Shown piece after piece: positions 1 through 6,389 of a DNA stretch of 11,625 nt. The notes under the pieces were generated by a model. That model did no database searches. It was given only the letters and a program-made list of their open reading frames with translations, and was not told the origin of the DNA. Each line of letters opens with the position of its first letter. Position 1 is the stretch's first letter. The translations under genes were made by a program, and so were the position numbers. The DNA is from Clostridia bacterium. Its GTDB lineage: Bacteria > Bacillota > Clostridia > UMGS1810. The stretch covers positions 1-11,625 of the forward strand of contig JAFYUA010000073.1 of the NCBI GenBank assembly GCA_017549745.1. The letters are read 5' to 3'.

Positions 1-3
1 TGA

Positions 4-645
4 TATTTTTCAAAAAAAGGAATAAGCGCGGCTGCAGTGAGTTCCACCTCGGGCAAAAGCTTAAATTTTGTGTTTGACAAATGCAAGGCTCTCCTTGCCG
101 ATAAGATAGAGCGCGAAAAGGCAAAGGGCATAGTCAACCGAAGCATCAAAATAATGGTGTGCGGAGTGCCCAATGTGGGCAAATCGTCTTTCATAAACAA
201 GCTCTCAGGCAAAAAGAGCGCCATCACGGGTGACCGCCCCGGCGTCACCAAGGGCAAGCAATGGATAAGGCTCAAAAACAATTTTGAGCTGCTCGATACC
301 CCAGGTATTTTGTGGCCCAAGTTTGACGATGATGCGGTTGGGCTGAGGCTTGCATTCACGGGAGCTGTGAAAGACGAGATAATGGACATCGAAGAGCTTG
401 CCTGCCACCTGCTTGTGTTTTTGCGTGATAACTACCCCTCATCGCTCACCGAGCGCTACAAAATGACAGATTTTGATAACCTCGAGGGTTACGAAATGCT
501 TGAGCTTCTCGGCAAAAAACGCGGCTTTGTTGTGTCGGGCGGCGAGATAGACACCGAGCGCGCCGCACACATTCTTCTTGATGAATTCCGCGGAGCCAAG
601 CTTGGCAGCATCACTCTCGAAAAGCCTGAACAGGAGAAGCGATGA
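4..645 (+). CDS. rbgA: Ribosome biogenesis GTPase RbgA/YlqF, 5' part missing
   Basis: Circularly permuted GTPase that assists late 50S subunit assembly in the cytoplasm. Counting from the GTG at 37, G1 (GVPNVGKSS) is at residues 43-51, the G2-like GVTKG at 69-73 and G3 (DTPG) at 87-90. The following GLRLAFTGAVKDEI stretch belongs to the C-terminal RbgA domain. G4 (NKxD) precedes G1 in this family, so it lies upstream of the window. RbgA is usually about 280 residues and roughly 213 are visible. Homology-like sequence (YFSKKGI, typical of the link between G4 and G1) extends upstream of the GTG, so 37 is probably not a true start and no properly spaced ribosome binding site precedes it. The codon at 1-3 in this frame is TGA, which is odd: either a frameshift near the A7 run at 12-18, a nonsense mutation or a sequence error. 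The stop overlaps the rnhB start. Confidence 0.85.
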   Translation, partial: YFSKKGISAAAVSSTSGKSLNFVFDKCKALLADKIEREKAKGIVNRSIKIMVCGVPNVGKSSFINKLSGKKSAITGDRPGVTKGKQWIRLKNNFELLDTPGILWPKFDDDAVGLRLAFTGAVKDEIMDIEELACHLLVFLRDNYPSSLTERYKMTDFDNLEGYEMLELLGKKRGFVVSGGEIDTERAAHILLDEFRGAKLGSITLEKPEQEKR

Positions 646-1256
646 TGAACACAGATATTTTTGCATACGAAACCAAATGCCGAGCCATGGGCTATAGTCT
701 CATAGCAGGCGTCGATGAGGCTGGCAGAGGCCCCCTTGCAGGCGCGGTGTATGCGGCAGCGGTTATTTTTGACGAGGGCGTGTATATAGACGGCGTCAAT
801 GACTCCAAAAAGCTCACACCCAAAAAGCGCGACGCGCTCTATGATGAAATAATTGCCAAAGCCAGAGCCTACAGCATTTGTGCAATCGATGAAAAGACAA
901 TCGACCAGATAAATATACTCGAAGCCACCTACAAGGCATTTCAGGGAGCCATAGAGGGTCTTTGCCCTGCACCCGACTATTGCCTTATAGACGGTAACCG
1001 CTCAAAGGGCATCACAGTGCCTCACGAGACGGTTGTCAAGGGTGATAGCCTCAGCTTTTCGATTGCGGCGGCTTCCATCCTTGCCAAGGTTGCGCGTGAC
1101 CGATATATCGAAGAAGCCGACAAGCTCTATCCGCAATATGGCTTTGCCCTTCACAAAGGCTATGGCACCAAGGCTCACCTTGAAGCAATCGCCAAATTCG
1201 GCCCGTGCCCCATTCACCGCCTCACTTTCAAGGGCGTGAGGGAGCATGTGAAATGA
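642..1256 (+). CDS. rnhB: Ribonuclease HII
   Basis: Cytoplasmic endonuclease that cuts the RNA strand of RNA-DNA hybrids and removes single ribonucleotides misincorporated in DNA. The N-terminal signature GVDEAGRGPLAG is at residues 23-34 and contains the catalytic D25 and E26. The other two acidic metal ligands are D117 (LIDGN) and D153 (in AKVARDR). HKGYGT at 171-176 is also typical. At 204 residues it has the normal length. There are two candidate starts, ATG 642 and ATG 645, both served by AGGAG at 632-636 (5 and 8 nt spacing); 645 has the better spacing. ATG 642 overlaps the rbgA stop and the gene's own stop overlaps the yraN start, so the three genes are probably translationally coupled. 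Confidence 0.95.
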   Translation: MMNTDIFAYETKCRAMGYSLIAGVDEAGRGPLAGAVYAAAVIFDEGVYIDGVNDSKKLTPKKRDALYDEIIAKARAYSICAIDEKTIDQINILEATYKAFQGAIEGLCPAPDYCLIDGNRSKGITVPHETVVKGDSLSFSIAAASILAKVARDRYIEEADKLYPQYGFALHKGYGTKAHLEAIAKFGPCPIHRLTFKGVREHVK

Positions 1257-1624
1257 GGGGCAAAAACGCTTCGGGCGCTCTTGGCGAAGAGTGCGCCGCA
1301 AAGCATCTTGAGAGAGCGGGCTATCGCATCATCTGCCGCAACTATCGCACGCGCCATGCCGAGATTGACATAATCGCAGTGCATGGCGAGTGCCTGTGTT
1401 TTGTAGAGGTCAAAACGCGCAAAAGCAAAAATTTCGGCTCGGCATATGAAGCGGTCAATTTTGCCAAGCGGCAAAAGATGATACTCGGCGCCAAAAGCTT
1501 CATGGCGGCAAATCCGTCATTTTCACAGTTCCGCTTTGATGTGGTCGAGGTGTATGGCAATCTTGAGGGCGACGGCTTTGCAGCTGATGAAATAAATGTA
1601 ATTCAGAATGCATTTGAAGTATGA
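1253..1624 (+). CDS. yraN: YraN/UPF0102 family nuclease-like protein
   Basis: Small protein of the UPF0102 family, which has the Holliday-junction-resolvase-like nuclease fold; the exact substrate is not established. The family pattern is complete: GALGEECAAKHLERAGYRII near the N-terminus, then AEIDIIA, FVEVKTR with the E-x-K catalytic-type pair, and EAVN with the following basic stretch. The ATG at 1253 gives 123 residues, the usual family size. It overlaps the rnhB stop as ATGA and has GAGGGAG at 1238-1244. An in-frame ATG at 1205 would add 16 residues read inside rnhB and is not needed. The first family Gly (GEIDLI) is Ala here. It is the last gene of the rbgA-rnhB-yraN housekeeping operon, and a new promoter follows at once. 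Confidence 0.92.
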   Translation: MRGKNASGALGEECAAKHLERAGYRIICRNYRTRHAEIDIIAVHGECLCFVEVKTRKSKNFGSAYEAVNFAKRQKMILGAKSFMAANPSFSQFRFDVVEVYGNLEGDGFAADEINVIQNAFEV

Positions 1625-1625
1625 C

Positions 1626-1654
1626 TTGATTTTGAATTGTTTTAATGGTAAACT
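1626..1654 (+). promoter_or_regulatory. Sigma-A-type promoter of the PqqD/S26/ABC operon
   Basis: TTGATT at 1626-1631 and TAAACT at 1649-1654 are separated by 17 bp, just after the yraN stop and 15 bp before the next ATG. The ribosome binding site AGAGAGG (1657-1663) would lie near the 5' end of the transcript, leaving a very short leader. No terminator separates it from yraN, so some read-through is likely. Confidence 0.5.
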
Positions 1655-1669
1655 AAAGAGAGGTACTGT

Positions 1670-2656
1670 ATGGTTGGTTATGCAGCTTCGGCAGATGAAT
1701 CGGGCAACTGCCAAAAGATAATAGTCGCGGTGCTATCTGATGATGGTTTTGGCAGTGAGGTCTATGCGGTTTCGCGTGATTTCAAGCTTGTGCACTCTGT
1801 GGATGGTGTGGGCGCTTTTTCGGTGCCTTATGCTGAGATTGCCCATATTGCAACGCTTCTTCACATAGAAGAGCTCAGGCTTTCGTGCGCGTGCAAGATT
1901 GAGTGGAGCTTTTGTGAGGGCTATGGCACGGAGATTCTGAAGACCGACCTTCTTGACAACGCGTGGCTGCCCCTGCCTTTGTATAACGAAAACTGTGAGG
2001 TGCCATGCGTCAATGTTACCGATGTTTTCTTTGCACATGTGCCCAAGCCGTTGGAGGCATCGCTTGTGTGTGACATGCTAAACTCTCTGGTGCTTCGCTC
2101 AGGTCTTTTGGTGTCGCACCCGTTTTGCAACTGTCACAACTCGGTGTTTTGCAGTGTGGACATTATTGAGCCCCTGATGAAGCTTTTGGGTGATGAGTGT
2201 CCGTTTGCCTCGCCTCAGCTTGATGTTGGCAGCTATAAAGCAAAGAGCAAGCTCAATGAAAGTGATGTGCTCTCAGCTCTTAGCTCTTGCAGATTCCCAT
2301 CTTCGTCATATGACGGCAACTCTCTTAGCTTTCTGATTGATGCCAAAAGAGATTGCCAGAGAGGCATAATTGATGATTTTGCACATTGCATAGTAAACAA
2401 AAGCGGTTGGAAAGCTTTTGCATTGCTTTTTTCAGAGCATATATCCAAAATGACCGACAGATTGCTTTCGCTTTCGCAATCACTTGTCATAGCAGGCAAT
2501 GTTGACTCTGCAGGGGATGTTATGTACCTCAGCTTTTATGAGCTTCACAATGCCTTTGCCTTTTATGATGCAAGGCTTAGTCTCAAAAAGGCTGTCCGTA
2601 CATCAAAGAAACGGCAACGCATATTAAACGGGATTGATATCCCTGATTATATATAA
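1670..2656 (+). CDS. Degenerate PEP-synthase-like protein (ATP-grasp C-terminal part plus linker), unknown function
   Basis: A 328-residue protein with no signal peptide and no convincing membrane segment. I see no intact catalytic motif. Read in order, it matches by eye the middle of PEP synthase/PPDK-type enzymes. Residues 2-25 resemble the GVxFTADP-containing strand region, CKIEWSF (75-81) resembles the PxDIEWA motif near the end of the ATP-grasp domain, CVNVTDVFFAHVPKPLEASL (113-132) resembles the NVGEVLPGPLTPL region, and SAGDVMYLSFYEL (280-292) resembles the DPxDVFFLTLDEL linker motif. It stops just before the position where the phosphohistidine swivel domain would begin, and it lacks the first half of ATP-grasp. 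It has 14 cysteines, unusually many. It has its own promoter and ribosome binding site, so it is unlikely to be a random fragment, and it lies 20 bp before the PqqD-like gene, suggesting a role in that pathway. The relationship is an eye-level inference. Confidence 0.6.
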   Translation: MVGYAASADESGNCQKIIVAVLSDDGFGSEVYAVSRDFKLVHSVDGVGAFSVPYAEIAHIATLLHIEELRLSCACKIEWSFCEGYGTEILKTDLLDNAWLPLPLYNENCEVPCVNVTDVFFAHVPKPLEASLVCDMLNSLVLRSGLLVSHPFCNCHNSVFCSVDIIEPLMKLLGDECPFASPQLDVGSYKAKSKLNESDVLSALSSCRFPSSSYDGNSLSFLIDAKRDCQRGIIDDFAHCIVNKSGWKAFALLFSEHISKMTDRLLSLSQSLVIAGNVDSAGDVMYLSFYELHNAFAFYDARLSLKKAVRTSKKRQRILNGIDIPDYI

Positions 2657-2676
2657 AGGAAAAGAGGAAAAAAGTT

Positions 2677-2943
2677 ATGAAAATCAAAGAAGGTTTTATC
2701 TTAAAAGAAATCGCAGGCAGCTTTGTTGTGGTGCCTGTGGGGGATGACCTGGTGGATTTCACTCTCATGATAACCACCAACGAAACAGGCGCATTTTTGT
2801 GGAACTGTCTCTCACAGGACAGAAGCGAGCAGCAGCTCGTAGATATGCTCAAATCAGAATATGAAGGTGCCGATGATGCTCAGCTTGCAGCCGATGTGGC
2901 AGAGTTTGTGGCGCTTCTCAAAGAAAACAATGTAGTGGAGTAA
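2677..2943 (+). CDS. PqqD-like protein, RiPP recognition element (RRE) domain
   Basis: An 88-residue PqqD-family protein. This fold (three-stranded beta sheet plus helical bundle) binds leader peptides of ribosomally made, modified peptides and delivers them to enzymes. The pattern seen is a beta-rich N-terminus (residues 1-33), the family hallmark N35-x-x-G38-x-x-x-W42 in TTNETGAFLWNCL, a helix with EQQLVDMLKSEYE (51-63), and a C-terminal DVAEFVALLKENNVV segment where stand-alone PqqD proteins typically end. It is the second gene of the four-gene operon, with AGAGGA at 2663-2668. Only 3 bp separate it from the signal-peptidase-like gene. Its likely ligand is the YxxP peptide encoded at 6105, by analogy with stand-alone B1/RRE proteins of lasso-peptide loci (inference). 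Confidence 0.88.
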   Translation: MKIKEGFILKEIAGSFVVVPVGDDLVDFTLMITTNETGAFLWNCLSQDRSEQQLVDMLKSEYEGADDAQLAADVAEFVALLKENNVVE

Positions 2944-2946
2944 TAT

Positions 2947-3420
2947 ATGATATCAAAGAAGATAAAGCCAAGCATCACCGAGCTTGCGCCCCTCATATGC
3001 CAAAGCCTTGATGAGGGCAAGGATGTCAAGCTCACTGTGACGGGAATGAGCATGTATCCCATGCTTCGCGACCAGATGGATAATGTTATAATTGAAAAGG
3101 CAGATTCGTTTTGCAAATATGATGTGATTCTCTACAAGCGTGCCAATGGTCAATATGTGCTTCACCGAATTGTGGGCGTGCATGGCGGCAGCTTCTCTCT
3201 TGCAGGTGACAATGAGCGAGTCAGGGAGTACCCTGTGGAGAGGGCAAGCTGCATAGGCAGAATGAAAGCCTTTGAACGCTCGGGCAAAACATATGATGCC
3301 CATGTATGGTGGTACAGGCTCTATTCCCGAATATGGGTGTGCTTTTTTCCGTTTCGCCGCAGCATGGGCAAGGTGCTTCGCCTGATAGCGAGGATGTATA
3401 AAAGATTAAACAAGAGGTAA
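2947..3420 (+). CDS. S24/S26 family signal-peptidase-like protease (Ser-His type)
   Basis: A 157-residue member of the S24/S26 serine peptidase superfamily. The catalytic serine motif is T-G-M-S-M-Y-P (residues 32-38, S35). The second active-site position lies in VLHRIVG (71-77, H73), where bacterial leader peptidase I has Lys; a Ser-His pair is the pattern of archaeal/ER-type and SipW-like signal peptidases. The conserved GDN follows at 87-89. There is no clear N-terminal membrane anchor; instead a Trp/Tyr-rich amphipathic and strongly basic tail (about 120-157) may associate with the membrane. As the neighbouring ABC protein lacks a peptidase domain, this enzyme is the best candidate for leader removal (inference). 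The start follows GGAG at 2937-2940, and the ABC gene begins 4 bp after its stop. Confidence 0.85.
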   Translation: MISKKIKPSITELAPLICQSLDEGKDVKLTVTGMSMYPMLRDQMDNVIIEKADSFCKYDVILYKRANGQYVLHRIVGVHGGSFSLAGDNERVREYPVERASCIGRMKAFERSGKTYDAHVWWYRLYSRIWVCFFPFRRSMGKVLRLIARMYKRLNKR

Positions 3421-3424
3421 GACC

Positions 3425-5095
3425 ATGAAAAAGAAAAGCTACAAGACTATAAGCTGGCTTTTTGATAACTCAAAATTTGCAATGTGGCGCATAATTGTGC
3501 TCACTATCTGCGCGGTTGCGGTGTCATACATTGGCGTAAGATTTGCTCTTGTGTCCAAAGAGCTTCTTGACATCGCCGTGGGCGGTGGCAGCATATGGGC
3601 AGCAGTGCGCTCTCTGGCAGTGCTGGTTGTAGGTCAGCTATCTTTGCAGATTGCCTACACTCTCATTCACCTGCACACCGAGACGCAGCTCAAAAACCGC
3701 CTCCAACGCAAAATCTTCCGCACTCTTTTGGGCAAAAAGTGGGCAGAGCTTTCAAAATTTCATTCGGGCGAGCTTATGAATAGACTCAACAGTGACACAG
3801 GTATTGTCACAACCAATGTAATGAGCCTTGTGCCAAACATTTTTGCCTTTGCTTCGCGCATTGTGCTCGGATTTTCGGCTCTCTATGTGCTTGACAAAAG
3901 CTTTGCACTTGTCTTTGTCATCATAGGTCCTTTTGTGATGATAGTGGCAAGGCTCTACAGTAAATTCGTAAAGCCGCTTCACAAAGAATGCCTCCAAAAG
4001 CAGGGCAAGACTCACTCGTTTATGCTCGAAGCTCTGCAAAATGTGCTGGTTGTCAAATCATTCGGCGTGTATGAGCGCATAGCCAAAATGGCAGAGCACT
4101 TTCAAAAAGATAATCTTCGCTCAATTATGAAAAGGGGCTACATAAGCATCTTTGCCAACATTCTCTTCTTTATTTCCCTCACCATAGGCTACTACTTTGC
4201 AGTTGCATGGTGTGCCTATAAGATATCGGCAGGGGTCATGACGGTGGGCACCTTCACCGCCATCATTCAGCTTGTGGGTCAGGTGCAGACCCCGTTCAAG
4301 GAGCTTGCCTCGGTTGTACCTCAGGCATATGCCATGACCGCTTCGGCAGAAAGGCTCATCGAGCTTGAAGATATTCCCGACGAACAAAAAAGGTATCATA
4401 ATCCCGATTGCCTGCATATATATAATAAGATGCAATCGATATGCGTAAATGATGTGTCATTTGCCTATGATAATGAAGAAATCCTAAGCGGAGCATCGGT
4501 GAGAGTTGCCAAAAACAGCCTCACCACCATCTCGGGCATCTCGGGCATAGGCAAAAGCACTCTCATGAAGCTCATGCTCGGCATATTAGAACCGTCGGGT
4601 GGAAGCGTGACATTTGAGTGTGAAGACGGCGAAGCCTACGAGGCAGATGCATCGCTAAGACCCCTCTTTGCATATGTGCCTCAGGGCAACATGGTGCTTT
4701 CGGGCACGGTGCGTGAGAACATAAGCTTCATGAGCGACTCTGTGACAGATGATGAGATAATCGCCGCTGCAAAGACGGCGTGCATATATGATGTGATAGC
4801 CGAGCTTCCCGATGGGTTTGCCACAGTGCTCGGCGAGGGCGGCTCAGGTCTTTCGGAAGGTCAGCTCCAGAGGCTCGCCGTTGCAAGAGCCATATGCTCA
4901 GGCGCTCCCATTCTTTTGCTCGACGAGGCAACCTCAGCGCTCGACGAAGCCACAGAGCATGAAATGCTCACGAAGATAAGAAACCTCAAAGACCGCACCT
5001 GCATAATCATAAGCCACAAGGAATGTGCCATCCGCCTCAGTGACAGCGTCATTGCCATTAAAGATGGGAAAATTATCCAAGATGGTGTATTGTGA
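3425..5095 (+). CDS. Exporter-type ABC transporter, fused membrane and ATP-binding domains
   Basis: A 556-residue half-transporter, probably acting as a homodimer in the cytoplasmic membrane. An MsbA/HlyB-like membrane domain occupies about residues 20-305, with predicted segments near 22-43, 59-82, 137-156, 159-177 and 243-268. The ATPase domain follows, with Walker A GISGIGKST (371-379, K377), Q-loop Q420, signature LSEGQ (476-480), Walker B ILLLDE (496-501, E501) and H-loop H531. All catalytic residues are intact. There is no N-terminal C39 peptidase domain, unlike many bacteriocin exporters, which fits a separate protease encoded just upstream. It ends the operon that starts at 1670; AGAGG at 3413-3417 overlaps the end of the protease gene. 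The substrate is not shown by sequence; context suggests the 60-residue peptide or the secreted protein downstream. Confidence 0.95.
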   Translation: MKKKSYKTISWLFDNSKFAMWRIIVLTICAVAVSYIGVRFALVSKELLDIAVGGGSIWAAVRSLAVLVVGQLSLQIAYTLIHLHTETQLKNRLQRKIFRTLLGKKWAELSKFHSGELMNRLNSDTGIVTTNVMSLVPNIFAFASRIVLGFSALYVLDKSFALVFVIIGPFVMIVARLYSKFVKPLHKECLQKQGKTHSFMLEALQNVLVVKSFGVYERIAKMAEHFQKDNLRSIMKRGYISIFANILFFISLTIGYYFAVAWCAYKISAGVMTVGTFTAIIQLVGQVQTPFKELASVVPQAYAMTASAERLIELEDIPDEQKRYHNPDCLHIYNKMQSICVNDVSFAYDNEEILSGASVRVAKNSLTTISGISGIGKSTLMKLMLGILEPSGGSVTFECEDGEAYEADASLRPLFAYVPQGNMVLSGTVRENISFMSDSVTDDEIIAAAKTACIYDVIAELPDGFATVLGEGGSGLSEGQLQRLAVARAICSGAPILLLDEATSALDEATEHEMLTKIRNLKDRTCIIISHKECAIRLSDSVIAIKDGKIIQDGVL

Positions 5096-5159
5096 AAAAT
5101 ATACAACTATCCTTCGTTCAAATTGTGCATAAATTACACAAAAATTTTTAAAAAAAGTG

Positions 5160-5188
5160 TTGACATCTACAATTTATTTTGATAAAAT
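5160..5188 (+). promoter_or_regulatory. Consensus sigma-A promoter of the secreted-protein/peptide unit
   Basis: A perfect TTGACA (5160-5165) and TAAAAT (5183-5188) are separated by exactly 17 bp and preceded by an A/T-rich stretch (5137-5156) that could act as an UP element. This is the best promoter match in the window. It makes upstream translation starts such as the GTG at 5157 untenable for the gene that follows. Confidence 0.88.
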
Positions 5189-5220
5189 AATCATAACGAA
5201 AAACATAGATAAGGAGATGT

Positions 5221-5232
5221 ATGTCAAAATGA
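5221..5232 (+). other. Three-codon mini-ORF (Met-Ser-Lys-stop) in the leader, overlapping the next start
   Basis: AAGGAG lies at 5211-5216. The ATG that best fits it is at 5221 (4 nt spacing), but this frame is only ATG TCA AAA TGA, and its stop overlaps the next ATG (5229) as ATGA. Another ATG at 5217 abuts the ribosome binding site and is in frame with the long gene. The arrangement could be chance, or it could couple or slow initiation by reinitiation (inference). Confidence 0.3.
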
Positions 5233-6080
5233 AAAGCAGAAAATTTAAAGCTGTATTAGCAGCTGTATCTGCTATCGCAGTACTCGCTACTGCAATGACA
5301 GGTTTTGCAGCAACAATCAACACAGTAACCACTTACAACGTTGGCTCTACTAACAAAGCAACCGTAAGAACAATTGTATCAGGTCTTGAAAACAAGACTG
5401 CAGAGGTAACTCTTCTTGTTAAGACTGTTCCTGGTGCAGGTGTTGGCGGTTCTGCAATCGCGTACATTGATCAGAAACCTGCTTCTGCTGGTGAGGCAAT
5501 CTTCGAGTATCAGCTCGACAAAACTGCTCTCAGCGATGCAACTCAGGCAACTGTTATCAGTGGTAACACTGATGGCGAAGCTGTGACAAATACTGCTGGT
5601 AATGATGACCTCAACGTAAAAAATCTTGCGGATGATGTGCAGACTGGCTACACCATAAGCTATGAAAATGAAGCTTATGGTAATGGCGATGGAAATGTAA
5701 CAGCTATGGTTACTGTTACTGACGCTACAAAAAAGATCAAATCAATCACTGTAGGCGAAAATGATTATACAGCTACACCTGGAGCAGTTGTTGTTCCCGT
5801 TAAAGCTGATGGTTCTCTTGAAACTATTAATGTAGAGCTTGAAGCAAATGAAGTAGAAGCTAGTGTTACTGACAAAGTGATTACTGCTAAACCAGTGAAT
5901 GGTAAGTATGAGGTTGTTGCTATAGTTAAATACGAAGGCACAACTGTTAATGAAGTTGGTGTTACTTACGAGGGTCAAGAATTCCGTTCGGTGCATGACG
6001 ACACAAACGACGGTATCGTAGCTATTAAACTCATTGCTAATGAAGATATCAGTAGTAATGTAGGAACTTATATAAAATAA
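5229..6080 (+). CDS. Secreted beta-rich surface protein with Sec signal peptide
   Basis: A 283-residue exported protein without cysteine or tryptophan. Residues 1-27 form a classic signal peptide: basic MKSRKFK, a hydrophobic core (9-23) and a G-F-A cleavage site, with mature sequence starting near A28. The mature part is Thr/Val/Ala/Gly-rich and probably all beta. The stretch AYIDQKPASAGEAIFEYQL (78-96) resembles a short repeat seen in clostridial surface proteins, where YIDQ is followed by Gly-x-x-x-Phe. There is no LPxTG anchor or SLH domain. I chose ATG 5229 because the signal peptide starts there and AAGGAG (5211-5216) is upstream, although 12 nt away; ATG 5217 would add four residues. 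Codons favour GCT, GTT, ACT and GTA as in the HU gene, suggesting strong expression. It could be a structural surface protein; a specific function is not recognisable. Confidence 0.85.
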   Translation: MKSRKFKAVLAAVSAIAVLATAMTGFAATINTVTTYNVGSTNKATVRTIVSGLENKTAEVTLLVKTVPGAGVGGSAIAYIDQKPASAGEAIFEYQLDKTALSDATQATVISGNTDGEAVTNTAGNDDLNVKNLADDVQTGYTISYENEAYGNGDGNVTAMVTVTDATKKIKSITVGENDYTATPGAVVVPVKADGSLETINVELEANEVEASVTDKVITAKPVNGKYEVVAIVKYEGTTVNEVGVTYEGQEFRSVHDDTNDGIVAIKLIANEDISSNVGTYIK

Positions 6081-6104
6081 TTTAGCAGAGAGGAGATATT
6101 TATT

Positions 6105-6287
6105 ATGAAAACTTATGTAAAACCCACAGTAGATGTCGTTGAACTTTCTGTTAAAGAAAATATGGCAGCTCTTCCAGATGCAGTTAAAGGTGAAGTTAGT
6201 TTCACTTATGGCGGGGCTACATACGATAATTATACTGCTACTGTATATGATCTTACAGCACAAGCTACATCTAATACTGCTCTTTAA
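6105..6287 (+). CDS. 60-residue candidate precursor peptide with YxxP leader motif
   Basis: A small gene with a strong ribosome binding site (AGAGGAG, 6089-6095), 24 bp after the secreted-protein gene and followed by a clear terminator. The N-terminal part, MKTYVKPTVDVVELSVKEN, contains Y4-x-x-P7 followed by alternating hydrophobics and acids. A YxxP motif is what stand-alone PqqD/RRE proteins recognise in lasso-peptide leaders (established for that class). Residues about 20-28 (MAALPDAVK) may mark the end of a leader. The C-terminal 30 residues are Tyr/Thr/Ala-rich with no Cys, no Lys and only two Asp. There is no signal peptide, so export would need the ABC system. No lasso cyclase, transglutaminase-like protease or radical SAM gene is in the window, so the modification is unknown. 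It may also be an unmodified small protein of the surface operon. Confidence 0.75.
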   Translation: MKTYVKPTVDVVELSVKENMAALPDAVKGEVSFTYGGATYDNYTATVYDLTAQATSNTAL

Positions 6288-6325
6288 TTCGAAAGTTTAT
6301 ATTTACTTAAATATATCAAAAGAAA

Positions 6326-6353
6326 GGTTGACTTATCTGTCAGCCTTTTTTTT
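6326..6353 (+). terminator. Rho-independent terminator after the peptide gene
   Basis: GGTTGAC (6326-6332), a 6 nt loop and GTCAGCC (6339-6345) form a 7 bp stem with one G-U pair, followed by eight T (6346-6353). The upstream AAA (6323-6325) can extend the stem against the T-run. It closes the unit that starts at 5160. Confidence 0.9.
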
Positions 6354-6389
6354 GAATAAAGCACTTGATTTTTATGTAGGTACAATATT

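Noticed and set aside
5123..5145. Weak hairpin TTGTG...CACAA before AAATTTTT as terminator of the ABC operon
   Set aside because: Only a 5 bp A/T-containing stem with a 9 nt loop; not convincing.
5157..5228. GTG start at 5157 for the secreted protein
   Set aside because: The extension covers the -35 and -10 boxes of a consensus promoter and the ribosome binding site; the signal peptide begins at 5229.
5742..6263. 173-codon open frame on the - strand across the secreted-protein and peptide genes
   Set aside because: Opposite to two well-supported genes, low-complexity Ser/Ile/Asn/Phe composition, and no ribosome binding site or promoter seen.
6105..6287. Lasso peptide precursor
   Set aside because: Leader YxxP and RRE/ABC/kinase context fit in part, but no asparagine-synthetase-like cyclase or transglutaminase-like protease is in the window, and no clear Gly/Ala start with Asp/Glu at position 7-9 in the C-terminal part is compelling.
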